Assembly (NCBI RefSeq): GCF_018130765.1
Contig: NZ_JAFCJZ010000008.1
Location: 62,001 to 126,000, forward strand
Length of the DNA stretch: 64,000 bases
DNA from: Bradyrhizobium iriomotense
GTDB lineage: Bacteria > Pseudomonadota > Alphaproteobacteria > Rhizobiales > Xanthobacteraceae
Direction: 5' to 3'
The notes under the pieces were generated by a model. That model had not been told where the DNA came from. It saw only the letters and a program-made list of their open reading frames with translations, and made no database searches. Shown here in pieces: positions 43,813-51,931 of this stretch. Made by a program: the position numbers and the translations under genes. The first letter of the stretch is position 1; every line of letters begins with the position of its first letter.

Positions 43813-44999
43813 CGCGCCACTCCCACCGCCTTGCCGGCGACCATGGCGTCGATCTCAGCGGCACCGTAGCCGATCTCGCCGAGCACCTCGCGCGTCTGCG
43901 CCCCCAGCCGCTGCGGCACCAGCCGCACCTCGGGCGTCCGGCCGTCATAGCGCGCGGGATGCGCGACCATCCAGATCGGCGCAGCGCCTGCACTCTCGGC
44001 ACTCTTGAATACGCCGAGATGCTTGAGCTGGGGATCGGAGACAAGGTCGTTATAGTCCTGCACTGGCGCGTGCCAGATCTTCGCGGCTTCCAGCGCGGGC
44101 AACCATTCCGCCGTCGGCTTCTGCTTCAACCTGATAGCAACGATCCGCGTGATCTCCTCGCGCTTCGAGAAACTGTCGGTGTCGGCGAATTGCTTCAGCT
44201 CTTCGCTGCCGAGCGCGACTGCGAGCGCCCTGGGCGTGGACATGGAGATCGCCATATGCCCATCCGCGGTGGCGTGAACGCCGTAAGGCCCGGGGCTGAA
44301 CCACGCTGCGATGCCGGCTGGACCGCGCGACGTCGGCGACGGCGCGCCGTTGAGCCAGGCGGTCAGCGGCTCGACCTGGAGATCGAGCGCGGCCTGATAG
44401 AGGTTGACCTCGACGAGCTGGCCCTTCCCGGTCTTGGTCCGCGCGAACAGCGCCGCGAGAATGCTCATGGCATAGAGCGAGGCGGCATGCTGATCGACGA
44501 TAACAGCACCGACCGCCGTCGGCTCGCCATCGGCGCGTCCCGTCCGCATTGCAAGGCCCGACATCGCCTGGAGCAGAAGATCCTGGCCGGGACGATCCTT
44601 GTACGGCCCGTCCGATCCGAAGCCGGTCGCGACCGCATAGATCAGGCCCGGGTTGATTGCCTTCAACGTGTCGTAGCCGAGGCCGAGCTTGGCCATGGTG
44701 CCCGGCCGAAAGTTCTCCATCACGACATCGGCGGTCGCGACCAGCTTCTTCACCGCGGCAATGCCGTCGGGATGCTTGAGATCGACGGCGATGCTGCGCT
44801 TGTTGCGCCCCGTGGCCAGATGATTGACGCTGTCGCCTGCCACGAAATGATTGGCGACCGCCCAGTTGCGTTGAAACGCCCCCTCGATCGGCTCGACCGC
44901 GATGACGTCGGCGCCGAGATCGGCCAGCGTCTGCGCCGCCAGGGGCCCAGCGAGATAGTGGTTGAAGCTGAGGATCTTGACGCCGTCGAGCAGGTTCAT
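43809..44999 (-). CDS. Family III CoA-transferase (CaiB/BaiF type)
   Basis: 396 aa, the normal length. The catalytic aspartate is D169 in VIVDQHAAS, and the N-terminus GVKILSFNHYLAGPLAAQTL and the GRNKRSIAVDLKHPDG segment are diagnostic. It would transfer CoA from a donor (for example succinyl-CoA) to a carboxylic acid, activating it for the acyl-CoA dehydrogenase and hydratases encoded just downstream. It lies 14 bp after the DapA-like gene. The acid is unknown. Confidence 0.92.
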   Translation of the reverse strand: MNLLDGVKILSFNHYLAGPLAAQTLADLGADVIAVEPIEGAFQRNWAVANHFVAGDSVNHLATGRNKRSIAVDLKHPDGIAAVKKLVATADVVMENFRPGTMAKLGLGYDTLKAINPGLIYAVATGFGSDGPYKDRPGQDLLLQAMSGLAMRTGRADGEPTAVGAVIVDQHAASLYAMSILAALFARTKTGKGQLVEVNLYQAALDLQVEPLTAWLNGAPSPTSRGPAGIAAWFSPGPYGVHATADGHMAISMSTPRALAVALGSEELKQFADTDSFSKREEITRIVAIRLKQKPTAEWLPALEAAKIWHAPVQDYNDLVSDPQLKHLGVFKSAESAGAAPIWMVAHPARYDGRTPEVRLVPQRLGAQTREVLGEIGYGAAEIDAMVAGKAVGVAR

Positions 45000-45013
45000 C
45001 CGTTCACCTCAGT

Positions 45014-45919
45014 TCAAGCAGCCGCAACCGGCGCACCGCGCCAAGCGAGATCGAACGTCTCGACCAGGGCACGCGCGGCCGCATCCTGCGCGGCCGGCAA
45101 TGGCAGCCGCGGTGGGCGCGGATGGCCGGCTGCAAAACCCATATGACTGAGCAGCGCCTTGGTGCCGGCGACATAGGCCTGGCCGCCGACGAATTCGATC
45201 ACCGGCAGGTGTTTGAGATAGAGCTCGCGCGCCTCCTTGATCGCGCCGTGGTCGGCGACGAGGCTGAAGATGCGGGCCATCTCCGCCGGGACCACGTTGG
45301 AAGCCACGGCTACCCAGCCCTGGGCACCCTCGACGAAGGATTCGAAGCCGAGGATGCCGCCGAACACAGTCATTTTGTCGCCGCAGAGGCGGATGATGTC
45401 GCGCACGCGCGTCACCTCCAGCGTCGACTCCTTGATGTAGAGGCAGTTGTCGATCTCGGCGATGCGCGCCACCAGCTGTGGCTTGAGATCGACATTGGCG
45501 GTTGCCGGATTGTTGTAGACCATGATCGGCAGCGAGATCGCATCCGCCACCGTCTTGTAATGATGCACGAGCTCGTCGTCGGTCGGGGTCGAATAGAATG
45601 GCGGGATGATCATCACGCCATCGGCGCCCAGTTTTTCGGCACGGCGACTGAGGCGCACCACCTCGCGCGTATCTTCCGCACCGGTGCCGATCAGCACGGG
45701 GACGCGGCCCGCGGCCTGGCGAATGACGACCTCGGCAACCAGCGCCTTCTCGTCGTCGTCCATGGAGAGGAACTCGCCGGTCGAGCCAAGCGGGATCAGC
45801 CCGTGAATGCCCTGCGCGATCTGCCAGTCGACGAAGGCGCGCAAGGCCGCGACATCGACCTCGCCCGCTGCCGTGAACGGGGTGATCATGACGGTGTAGG
45901 TGCCGCGAAACGTCTTCAT
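45014..45919 (-). CDS. DapA-family lyase (dihydrodipicolinate synthase/N-acetylneuraminate lyase-like)
   Basis: 301 aa TIM-barrel protein with all classical elements: GSTGE at residues 45-49, Y135 in VYNNPAT and the Schiff-base lysine K163 in YIKEST. Because it opens a LacI-controlled catabolic operon, a degradative keto-acid aldolase or dehydratase role is more likely than lysine synthesis. The ATG at 45919 gives the standard MKTFRGTYTVMITPF start. The LacI-type operators at 45986-46005 and 46075-46090 lie in the 187-bp divergent region upstream. Confidence 0.88.
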   Translation of the reverse strand: MKTFRGTYTVMITPFTAAGEVDVAALRAFVDWQIAQGIHGLIPLGSTGEFLSMDDDEKALVAEVVIRQAAGRVPVLIGTGAEDTREVVRLSRRAEKLGADGVMIIPPFYSTPTDDELVHHYKTVADAISLPIMVYNNPATANVDLKPQLVARIAEIDNCLYIKESTLEVTRVRDIIRLCGDKMTVFGGILGFESFVEGAQGWVAVASNVVPAEMARIFSLVADHGAIKEARELYLKHLPVIEFVGGQAYVAGTKALLSHMGFAAGHPRPPRLPLPAAQDAAARALVETFDLAWRGAPVAAA

Positions 45920-45985
45920 CAGGGAACTGCCGGGTGCTCGGGTGGATTCAGGTGACGGATGCCGCCTGCGGAATATCCGCACGCC

Positions 45986-46005
45986 TTATGCAATCGTTTG
46001 CATAA
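45986..46005. promoter_or_regulatory. LacI-family operator, distal (perfect 8-bp inverted repeat)
   Basis: TTATGCAA-TCGT-TTGCATAA is a perfect inverted repeat with the CG-centred TGCAA/TTGCA core typical of LacI/GalR operators. It is 67-86 bp upstream of the DapA-like start at 45919. With the second site at 46075-46090 it forms a pair whose centres are 87 bp apart, suitable for DNA looping. Confidence 0.75.
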
Positions 46006-46074
46006 ATGGCTCTGCATTGGGCAACACCATCCATTTTTTGAGCTTGATCCGCGTGGAATAAGCTCATAGCGTTT

Positions 46075-46090
46075 CTGCAATCGTTTGCAG
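46075..46090. promoter_or_regulatory. LacI-family operator, proximal to the regulator gene
   Basis: CTGCAA-TCGT-TTGCAG has the same centre and TGCAA/TTGCA half-sites as the operator at 45986-46005. It ends 16 bp before the LacI-type gene's ATG at 46107, so it probably mediates autoregulation and control of the rightward operon. TTGATC, 17 bp, TAGCGT just upstream (46044-46072) is a weak sigma-70 candidate. Confidence 0.75.
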
Positions 46091-46106
46091 TCTATCGGCA
46101 GGTTTG

Positions 46107-47192
46107 ATGAGCGTCACGCTCAAAGATGTGGCACAGGCGGCCCGCGTTTCGGTCAGCACTGCTTCCCGAGCTCTGACGGGAACCGGCCTGACCAGCGAGC
46201 GCACGCAGCAGCGCCTGGTGCGCATCGCGCGCGAGCTCGGCTATCGGCCGAACCCGATCGCGAGGGGCCTCAAGACCGGGCAGTCGCGGCTCGTGGCGCT
46301 TCTCGTCCACAATCTCACCAACGCCTCGTTCCAGGTGATGGCCGAAGTGGTGCAGGCGCGCCTGAAGGCGCTGGGTTATCAAATGCTTCTGTGCATCGGC
46401 GGCGACGATCCGCAGCAGGAGAGCGACACCCTCACCACGCTGGTCGACCACCGCATCGACGGGCTGATCGTGGTGCCCACCGGCAAGAACGGTCCGCAGC
46501 TCAAGGCGCTCTCGAAGGACGTGCCCATCGTCTGCCTGGTGCGACGCGATGACGCGACCGATCTCGAGACCGTGCTGGCCGACGATCCGCAAGGCGCTTA
46601 TCTGGGCACGCGTCATTTGATCGAGCTCGGGCACAAGCGCATCGGGCTGATCGTTGGCCGCCAGGACACCACGTCCGGTCGCGAACGGTTGTCCGGCTAT
46701 GTCCGCGCACTGCGAGAAGCCGGCATCGCCAGGGACGACACATTGATTCATGCCGGCCATTTCGAGCCCGAGACCGGCGCGACCTGCGCCCGCAAGCTGC
46801 TCGATCTCCCCCGCCCGCCCAGCGCGATCTTCGTCGCCAATCACGAGGCAACGCTCGGCGTGCTGCGCGTGACGGCGGAACGGAACATCGTCATTCCCGA
46901 CGATCTCTCGCTGCTCTGCTACGAGGACATGCCGTGGTTCGAATGGCATCGTCCGGCCATCAGCATCGTCGACAACGGCGCGCGCGATCTTGCCAATCTC
47001 GCCGTCGACCGGCTGCTGCATCGCATGGACGCCAAGGGCAATGGCAATGACGGCGTTCGCGAATATCGCGTCGGCGCCAAGCTGATCCAGCGCGACTCCT
47101 GTCGCCAGTTCGATGCCCCCGCCCCTGCGAGATCCGGCAAGTCCAAATCGTCTTTATCCAAATCATCTGCGGCCAAATCCGCGAAGGTCTGA
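46107..47192 (+). CDS. LacI family transcriptional regulator
   Basis: 361 aa. The N-terminal helix-turn-helix is TLKDVAQAARVSVSTASRAL (residues 4-23), followed by a hinge (NPIARGLKTG) and a periplasmic-binding-like effector domain. A serine/lysine-rich tail (SGKSKSSLSKSSAAKS) extends the C-terminus. The ATG at 46107 is chosen over a TTG one codon upstream. It is the first gene of a rightward catabolic operon and is divergent from the leftward one. Two matching operators lie in the shared control region, so it very probably regulates both. Confidence 0.93.
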   Translation: MSVTLKDVAQAARVSVSTASRALTGTGLTSERTQQRLVRIARELGYRPNPIARGLKTGQSRLVALLVHNLTNASFQVMAEVVQARLKALGYQMLLCIGGDDPQQESDTLTTLVDHRIDGLIVVPTGKNGPQLKALSKDVPIVCLVRRDDATDLETVLADDPQGAYLGTRHLIELGHKRIGLIVGRQDTTSGRERLSGYVRALREAGIARDDTLIHAGHFEPETGATCARKLLDLPRPPSAIFVANHEATLGVLRVTAERNIVIPDDLSLLCYEDMPWFEWHRPAISIVDNGARDLANLAVDRLLHRMDAKGNGNDGVREYRVGAKLIQRDSCRQFDAPAPARSGKSKSSLSKSSAAKSAKV

Positions 47193-47195
47193 TCG

Positions 47196-47564
47196 ATGCC
47201 CTATGTCGAAGTGCTCGCCCCGCAAGTCCCAAACCAGCGCAAGGCCGCACTGGCCCGGTCCGTGACCGACGGCCTGATGTCGGCGTTCGGCGTCACCGCC
47301 GACACGGTCACGCTCTATTTCCTGAACATTGCACCCGATGACTACGCCCATGCCGGCACGTTCGGCGCTCCCGCCACCGGCCAACGCATCCTGCTCAAGG
47401 TCCACGCCTTCCGCCGCAGCGAGGCCGAGCGCCGCGCCGCCGCCATCGCGCTGACCCGCGCCGTATGCAGCGCCTATGGCGTGCCCGGCGACGACGTCGC
47501 GGTCTATTTCTGCGATCGCGACCGCAGCGAAGTCTCCCACGATTCCAAGCTCGCCAGCGACTGA
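47196..47564 (+). CDS. Tautomerase superfamily protein, two tautomerase-like halves
   Basis: 122 aa. It begins MPYVEVLAPQVPNQRKAALA, so after methionine removal the catalytic N-terminal proline of the 4-oxalocrotonate tautomerase superfamily is present. The length is about twice that of 4-OT, and the second half (ILLKVHAFRRSEAERRAAAI) repeats the beta-alpha pattern but without a proline start. This matches the double-domain layout of the CaaD/MSAD/cis-CaaD type enzymes. It would tautomerise or hydrate an enol or unsaturated acid. It lies 3 bp after the LacI gene. Confidence 0.82.
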   Translation: MPYVEVLAPQVPNQRKAALARSVTDGLMSAFGVTADTVTLYFLNIAPDDYAHAGTFGAPATGQRILLKVHAFRRSEAERRAAAIALTRAVCSAYGVPGDDVAVYFCDRDRSEVSHDSKLASD

Positions 47565-47576
47565 CGGGAGCACACG

Positions 47577-48719
47577 ATGGATCGCTTTTACACCGAGGAC
47601 CAGAAAGCTCTCCGCGACACCGCCCGCCGCTTCGCGGAAGCCGAGATCCTGCCGCGCGCCGCCGCCATCGATCGCGAGGACCGTTTCGACCGCGCGCTCT
47701 ACAAGGGCATGGCCGATCTCGGCCTGTTCGGCATCTGCCTGCGCGAAGGCGCCGGCGGCGCCGGCCTCGACGCGGTCGCAGCCTGCATCGCGATGGAAGA
47801 GCTCGCGCGTTGCTCCGGCGCGGTCGCCAATGCTTTCGCGATCCCCGTTGAAGCAGTGCTGTTCTTCGACCATCACGGCACCGACGCGCACAAGGCGCTG
47901 ATCCCGAAGATATTGAGCGGCGACATCATTCCCGCCACCGCCGTCTCCGAGCCCGACCACGGCTCCGACGTAGCTAGCATCCGCACCAACGCGGTGCGCG
48001 AGGGCAATGGCTGGCGGCTCAACGGCACCAAGGCCTGGGTGACGCTCGGCGGCGTTGCCGACCGCATCATGGTGTTCGCGCGCACCGGCAGCGAGGCAGG
48101 CCACCGTTCCATCTCGTGCCTGCTGGTCGACGGCGCCCTGCCCGGCATTGCCCGCGGCAAGAACGAGGAACTGCTCGGCATGCACGGCCTCGACGACTGC
48201 CAGATCACCTTCTCCGACGTGCGCCTGCCCGCGGACAGCGTGATGGGGCCGGAGAACCAGGCCTTCAAGATGGCGATGAGCAATTTCAACTTCAGCCGGC
48301 TGATGATGGCTTCGATGGCGCTCGGCATGGCGCAGGCCGCGTTTGAGGACGCGACCGCCTATGCCAAGGACCGCAAGCAGTTCGGCCAGGCCATCATCGG
48401 CTTCCAGGCGGTGCAGTTCATGCTCGCGGACATGTCGACCGACATCGCCGCTGCGCGCCTCCTCATCCACCACGCCGCGCGCCTGCACGATGCCGGCGAG
48501 CCGATCGCCAAGGAGGCGGCGCAGGCAAAGCTGTTCACCACCGACATGGCGATGAAGCACGTCTCCAACGCGCTGCAGATCCACGGCGGCAACGGCTATT
48601 CGCGCGAGTACCGCATCGAGCGGATCTTCCGCGACGTCCGCCTCGCCCAGATCTACGAGGGCACCAACCAGATCCAGCGGATGATCATCGCCCGCCAGGT
48701 CGAGAAGGAGGCCGCGTGA
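47577..48719 (+). CDS. Acyl-CoA dehydrogenase family protein
   Basis: 380 aa. The canonical catalytic glutamate is E361 in IYEGTNQIQR; PATAVSEPDHGSDVASIRTN and WRLNGTKAWVTLGGVADRIM are the usual binding segments. It oxidises an acyl-CoA to the 2-enoyl-CoA using FAD and electron transfer flavoprotein. It differs from the enzyme at 42649-43812, which has Asp at the catalytic place. The two may act at different steps, with the hydratases encoded at 50317-50856 and 41795-42637 next in line. It lies 12 bp after the tautomerase gene. Confidence 0.92.
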   Translation: MDRFYTEDQKALRDTARRFAEAEILPRAAAIDREDRFDRALYKGMADLGLFGICLREGAGGAGLDAVAACIAMEELARCSGAVANAFAIPVEAVLFFDHHGTDAHKALIPKILSGDIIPATAVSEPDHGSDVASIRTNAVREGNGWRLNGTKAWVTLGGVADRIMVFARTGSEAGHRSISCLLVDGALPGIARGKNEELLGMHGLDDCQITFSDVRLPADSVMGPENQAFKMAMSNFNFSRLMMASMALGMAQAAFEDATAYAKDRKQFGQAIIGFQAVQFMLADMSTDIAAARLLIHHAARLHDAGEPIAKEAAQAKLFTTDMAMKHVSNALQIHGGNGYSREYRIERIFRDVRLAQIYEGTNQIQRMIIARQVEKEAA

Positions 48720-48723
48720 GGGC

Positions 48724-50307
48724 ATGCTGAGCATCATCACCGCGAAAGAAGCCGCAGGCCTGATACGCGACACTGACACGCTGATCGTCGGCGGCAATGG
48801 CGGCACGGGCGCGGCCGAAGCCATCCTCGATGCGCTGGAGCAGCGCTTCCTCGGCGGCCAGGGCCCGCACAATCTGACGCTGATCAACATCACCGGCGTC
48901 GGCGCCGTCACCGAGAAGGGCCTCTGCCATCTCGCCCATGAAGGCCTGATCGCGCGCGTGATCGGCGGCAATTTCGGCCTGCAAGTGCCGTTCATGCGCC
49001 TCGTCCGCGACGAGCTGATCGACGCCTATAATTTCCCTCAAGGCGTGATGAGCCAGCTCTGCCGCGCCATGGCTGCGAAGCATCCCGGCGTGCTCACCCA
49101 TGTCGGCCTCAACACCTATATGGACCCGCGCCAGGACGGCGGCCGCATGAACAAGCGCACCACCGCGCCGCTGGTGGACCTGCTCGAGCTGCATGGCCAA
49201 TCGTACCTGCTCTACCGCGTCCCCGCCCCGCCCGACGTCGCCATCATTCGCGGCACCTCGGCCGACGAGGACGGCTATATCAGCATGGAGCACGAGGGCA
49301 CCACGCGCGAGGATCTCTCGATCGCGCAGGCCGTGCACAATGCCGGCGGCACGGTGATCTGCCAGGTCAAGCGCATCGTCAAGCGCGGCTCGATCCATCC
49401 GCAGATGGTGAAGATCCCGGGCTTCCTGATCGACCATGTCGTGCTCGAGCCCGATCAGATGCAGACCTACGGCACCGCCTACGATCCCGCGCGCTGCGGC
49501 GAGACGCGCGTGCCGGTGGCGATGATCACGCCCGATCCGCTCACCGAACGCCGGGTCATCGCTCGCCGCGCCGCCTTCGAGCTGCGTCCGCGCGACGTCG
49601 TCAATCTCGGCGTCGGCATCTCCGCGATGATCCCCAATGTCGCGGCCGAGGAAGGCATCTCCGACCTGATCACCCTGACGGTGGAGTCCGGCGTGGTCGG
49701 CGGCGTGCCGGGCCACGCCCGCGAGTTCGGCACCGCCATCAATCCGCGCGTCATTCTCGACCAGGCCTATCAGTTCGACTTCTACGATGGCGGTGGCCTC
49801 TCCTGCGCCTTCCTCTCCTTCGCGGAAGTTGATGAAGCCGGTAACGTCAACGTCACCCGTTTCGGCGAGCGCCGCGACGGCTCCGGCGGCTTCATCGACA
49901 TCACCCAGAACGCCAAGCGGCTGATCTTCAGCGGCACCATGACCGGCGGCAAGTTCGACATCGGCGTCGAGAACGGCCGCCTCGCGATCCGGCGCGACGG
50001 CGCCTTCCGCAAGTTCGTCCCACAAGTCGGCCAGATCAGCTTCAGCGCCTCGCTCGCCGCCCAGCGCGGCCAGCATGTCAGCTACGTCACCGAGCGCGCC
50101 GTGTTCGAGCTCGAGAACGGCCACGTGACCCTGACCGAGATCGCGCCTGGCGTGCGCCTCGAGGAGGACATCCTCGCCCATATGGGCTTTCGCCCACGCA
50201 TCAGCCCGCAGCTTAGGGATATGGACCCGCGCATCTTCCGCTCCGGGCCGATGGGGATCGCGCAGAGCTTCAAGGCGCTGCCGGCGCGGCCACGGAAGGT
50301 TGCCTGA
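48724..50307 (+). CDS. Fused two-domain family I CoA-transferase (acetate/propionate CoA-transferase type)
   Basis: 527 aa, matching single-chain family I transferases of the YdiF/propionate CoA-transferase kind in which the alpha and beta domains are fused. The alpha-domain glycine-rich loop is at IVGGNGGTGAAEAIL, and the catalytic glutamate is E321 in TVESGVVGG, forming the glutamyl-CoA intermediate. It moves CoA between short acids. A second, unrelated CoA-transferase (family III) is encoded at 43809-44999 in the same control unit. It lies 4 bp after the dehydrogenase gene. Confidence 0.92.
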   Translation: MLSIITAKEAAGLIRDTDTLIVGGNGGTGAAEAILDALEQRFLGGQGPHNLTLINITGVGAVTEKGLCHLAHEGLIARVIGGNFGLQVPFMRLVRDELIDAYNFPQGVMSQLCRAMAAKHPGVLTHVGLNTYMDPRQDGGRMNKRTTAPLVDLLELHGQSYLLYRVPAPPDVAIIRGTSADEDGYISMEHEGTTREDLSIAQAVHNAGGTVICQVKRIVKRGSIHPQMVKIPGFLIDHVVLEPDQMQTYGTAYDPARCGETRVPVAMITPDPLTERRVIARRAAFELRPRDVVNLGVGISAMIPNVAAEEGISDLITLTVESGVVGGVPGHAREFGTAINPRVILDQAYQFDFYDGGGLSCAFLSFAEVDEAGNVNVTRFGERRDGSGGFIDITQNAKRLIFSGTMTGGKFDIGVENGRLAIRRDGAFRKFVPQVGQISFSASLAAQRGQHVSYVTERAVFELENGHVTLTEIAPGVRLEEDILAHMGFRPRISPQLRDMDPRIFRSGPMGIAQSFKALPARPRKVA

Positions 50308-50316
50308 GGGATCAGC

Positions 50317-50856
50317 ATGAACGTCAGCGCCCCGATCAATCTGCGTTACGAAGACATCGCGCTCGGCGCGGAGTTCGAGACCGCGGTGCACACCGTGACC
50401 GAGGCTGATATTGCAGTCTTCGCCGATGTCACGCGCGATCACCACCCGCTCCATATCGACGGCGCCTATGCGCGCTCGCGCGGCTTTCCCGCCGTGATCG
50501 GCCACGGTCTGTATGGCCTGTCGCTGATGGAAGGGCTGAAGTCGGAGCTGAAGCTGTACGAGGAGACCTCTGTCGCCTCGCTCGGCTGGGACGAGGTGAA
50601 ATTCAAGGGCCCCATCGTTGCCGGTGACAGCTTGCGCGTCCGCTTCCGCTTCGTCGAGAAGCGGCCGACCAAGAACCCCGCGCGCGGCATCGTCGTCGAA
50701 ACGCTCGACCTCCTCAACCAGCGCGACGAGGTGGTGACCGCCGCCCGTCACATCTCGCTGATCCTGACACGGCAAGCCGATGCTGCGGCGGCCACATGCC
50801 GAGACAATGAAGAAGACGCGGACCGGAGAACGGCTCCTCTGCCACCCACGATTTGA
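50317..50856 (+). CDS. MaoC family enoyl-CoA hydratase
   Basis: 179 aa. The hydratase-2 motif is FADVTRDHHPLHID with D41 and H46. RSRGFPAVIGHGLYGLSLM is also typical. It hydrates an enoyl-CoA in the CoA pathway of this operon. The C-terminal tail after about residue 155 (TCRDNEEDADRRTAP) looks non-conserved and may be a read-on extension. It lies 9 bp after the CoA-transferase gene and 13 bp before the binding-protein gene. Confidence 0.88.
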   Translation: MNVSAPINLRYEDIALGAEFETAVHTVTEADIAVFADVTRDHHPLHIDGAYARSRGFPAVIGHGLYGLSLMEGLKSELKLYEETSVASLGWDEVKFKGPIVAGDSLRVRFRFVEKRPTKNPARGIVVETLDLLNQRDEVVTAARHISLILTRQADAAAATCRDNEEDADRRTAPLPPTI

Positions 50857-50869
50857 TCGGAGTATTCAG

Positions 50870-51706
50870 ATGCGATTTCCAAAAACCATCTCCGCCCTCG
50901 TCCTTCTGGTCGGCCTGACGCAGGCCGCCGGCGCCCAGACCTGCACGCCGAAAGTACCGGCCTCGAGCCTGATCGAGGCGCCGAAATGGCAGATGTCGAT
51001 CAATCCGACGCTGCCGCCGCAGCAATTCGTCGACGATAAGGGCGAGCTGCAGGGCCTCAATGTCGAGCTCGCCCGCGAGATCGCCAAGCGGATCTGCGTC
51101 GAGCCGGTGTTCCTGCGCATGGACTTCCCGCCGATGATCCCGGCGCTGCGCTCCGGCCGCTTCGATGCCATCAACACCGGCCTGTTCTGGACCGAGGAGC
51201 GCTCGAAGATGCTCTACCTCGTGCCCTACGCGCAGCAGGCGATCAGCATCTACACCGACCCCTCCTCCAGCCTGAAGCTCGAAAAATTCGAGGATCTCGC
51301 CGGCCGCGTGGTGGGCGTGGAATCGGCGACCTACACCGAGCGCAAGGCGCGCGAGTTCAGCACCGCGATGGAGGCCAAGGGCCTCAAGCCGATCGAGCTG
51401 CGCACCTTCACCACCGTCACCGCCACCTCGGCGGCGCTGCGCGCCGGCCAGCTCGAGGCGGCGCTGAACATCAACGAGACCGCCAACTCGCTGGAGCAGA
51501 AGGGCATCGCAAAAATCTGGGTCCGCGACATCGCCGGCACCGATATCACGTTCGCATTCCGCGACAAGCTGCTCGCCCAGGCCGTCGCCGATGCCCTCAC
51601 CGCGATCCGCACTGATGGCACCTATGACAAGCTGTTCGACAAGTTCGGCATGACCAAGCTGAAGGCCACGACGTTTGCGATCAGGGGTGATGGACCGACG
51701 AATTGA
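50870..51706 (+). CDS. ABC transporter substrate-binding protein (SBP family 3), orphan paralogue
   Basis: 278 aa family-3 binding protein with a Sec signal peptide (MRFPKTISALVLLVGLTQAA, cleavage near AGAQT). It aligns along its length with the protein of 39570-40406: LPPQQFVDDKGELQGLNVEL, RMDFPPMIPAL and FWTEERSKMLYLVPYA are shared blocks. The ATG at 50870 has GGAG 7 nt upstream. It is the last gene of the LacI operon and has no permease or ATPase next to it. It may dock on the importer encoded at 38024-39552, giving one channel with two ligand-binding proteins. Confidence 0.9.
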   Translation: MRFPKTISALVLLVGLTQAAGAQTCTPKVPASSLIEAPKWQMSINPTLPPQQFVDDKGELQGLNVELAREIAKRICVEPVFLRMDFPPMIPALRSGRFDAINTGLFWTEERSKMLYLVPYAQQAISIYTDPSSSLKLEKFEDLAGRVVGVESATYTERKAREFSTAMEAKGLKPIELRTFTTVTATSAALRAGQLEAALNINETANSLEQKGIAKIWVRDIAGTDITFAFRDKLLAQAVADALTAIRTDGTYDKLFDKFGMTKLKATTFAIRGDGPTN

Positions 51707-51741
51707 GAGTGGTGCGCGCTTAGTTTCGAGAAGCACGCACT

Positions 51742-51882
51742 CTCGTGTCCCGGACGCGCAGCAACGCGTTGGCGTTGCTGCGCAGAGCCGGGACCCAGAT
51801 GGCAACCAAGGGACTTGAGGTGAGATGGGCCCCGGCTCTGCAGCGCACCGCTAAGAGCGCTGCGCTGCGTCCGGGGCACGAG
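51742..51882. repeat. GC-rich nested palindromic repeat element (about 141 bp)
   Basis: The outer arms CTCGTGTCCCGGACGC (51742-51757) and GCGTCCGGGGCACGAG (51867-51882) match at 15 of 16 positions. A strong inner hairpin around CGCAGCAACGC (51757-51767) and GCGTTGCTGCG (51772-51782) is nested inside. The half CCCGGCTCTGC...GCTGCGTCCGGGGC repeats the theme. Such elements are common between genes in Bradyrhizobium. It sits between the ends of two convergent operons and could act as a bidirectional terminator. No gene is seen in 51707-51931. Confidence 0.75.
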
Positions 51883-51891
51883 TGCCGCAGA

Positions 51892-51921
51892 GTAGGTTCG
51901 CGCAAACGTAACCCACCCTAC
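51892..51921. repeat. Short imperfect palindrome (GTAGGTT ... AACCCACCCTAC)
   Basis: GTAGGTT (51892-51898) faces AACCCACCCTAC (51910-51921) across an 11-bp loop, with a CAC bulge in the right arm. It resembles the dispersed GTAGGGTGGGTT-type repeats found in rhizobial genomes. It lies directly after the larger palindromic element and 11 bp before the stop of the aldehyde dehydrogenase gene, so it could also serve as its transcription terminator. Confidence 0.5.
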
Positions 51922-51931
51922 GCAGTGGACC

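Noticed and set aside
45014..45919. Housekeeping dapA (lysine biosynthesis)
   Set aside because: Although GSTGE, Tyr and Lys are conserved, its place at the head of a LacI-controlled catabolic operon with two further DapA-like proteins argues for a degradative lyase.
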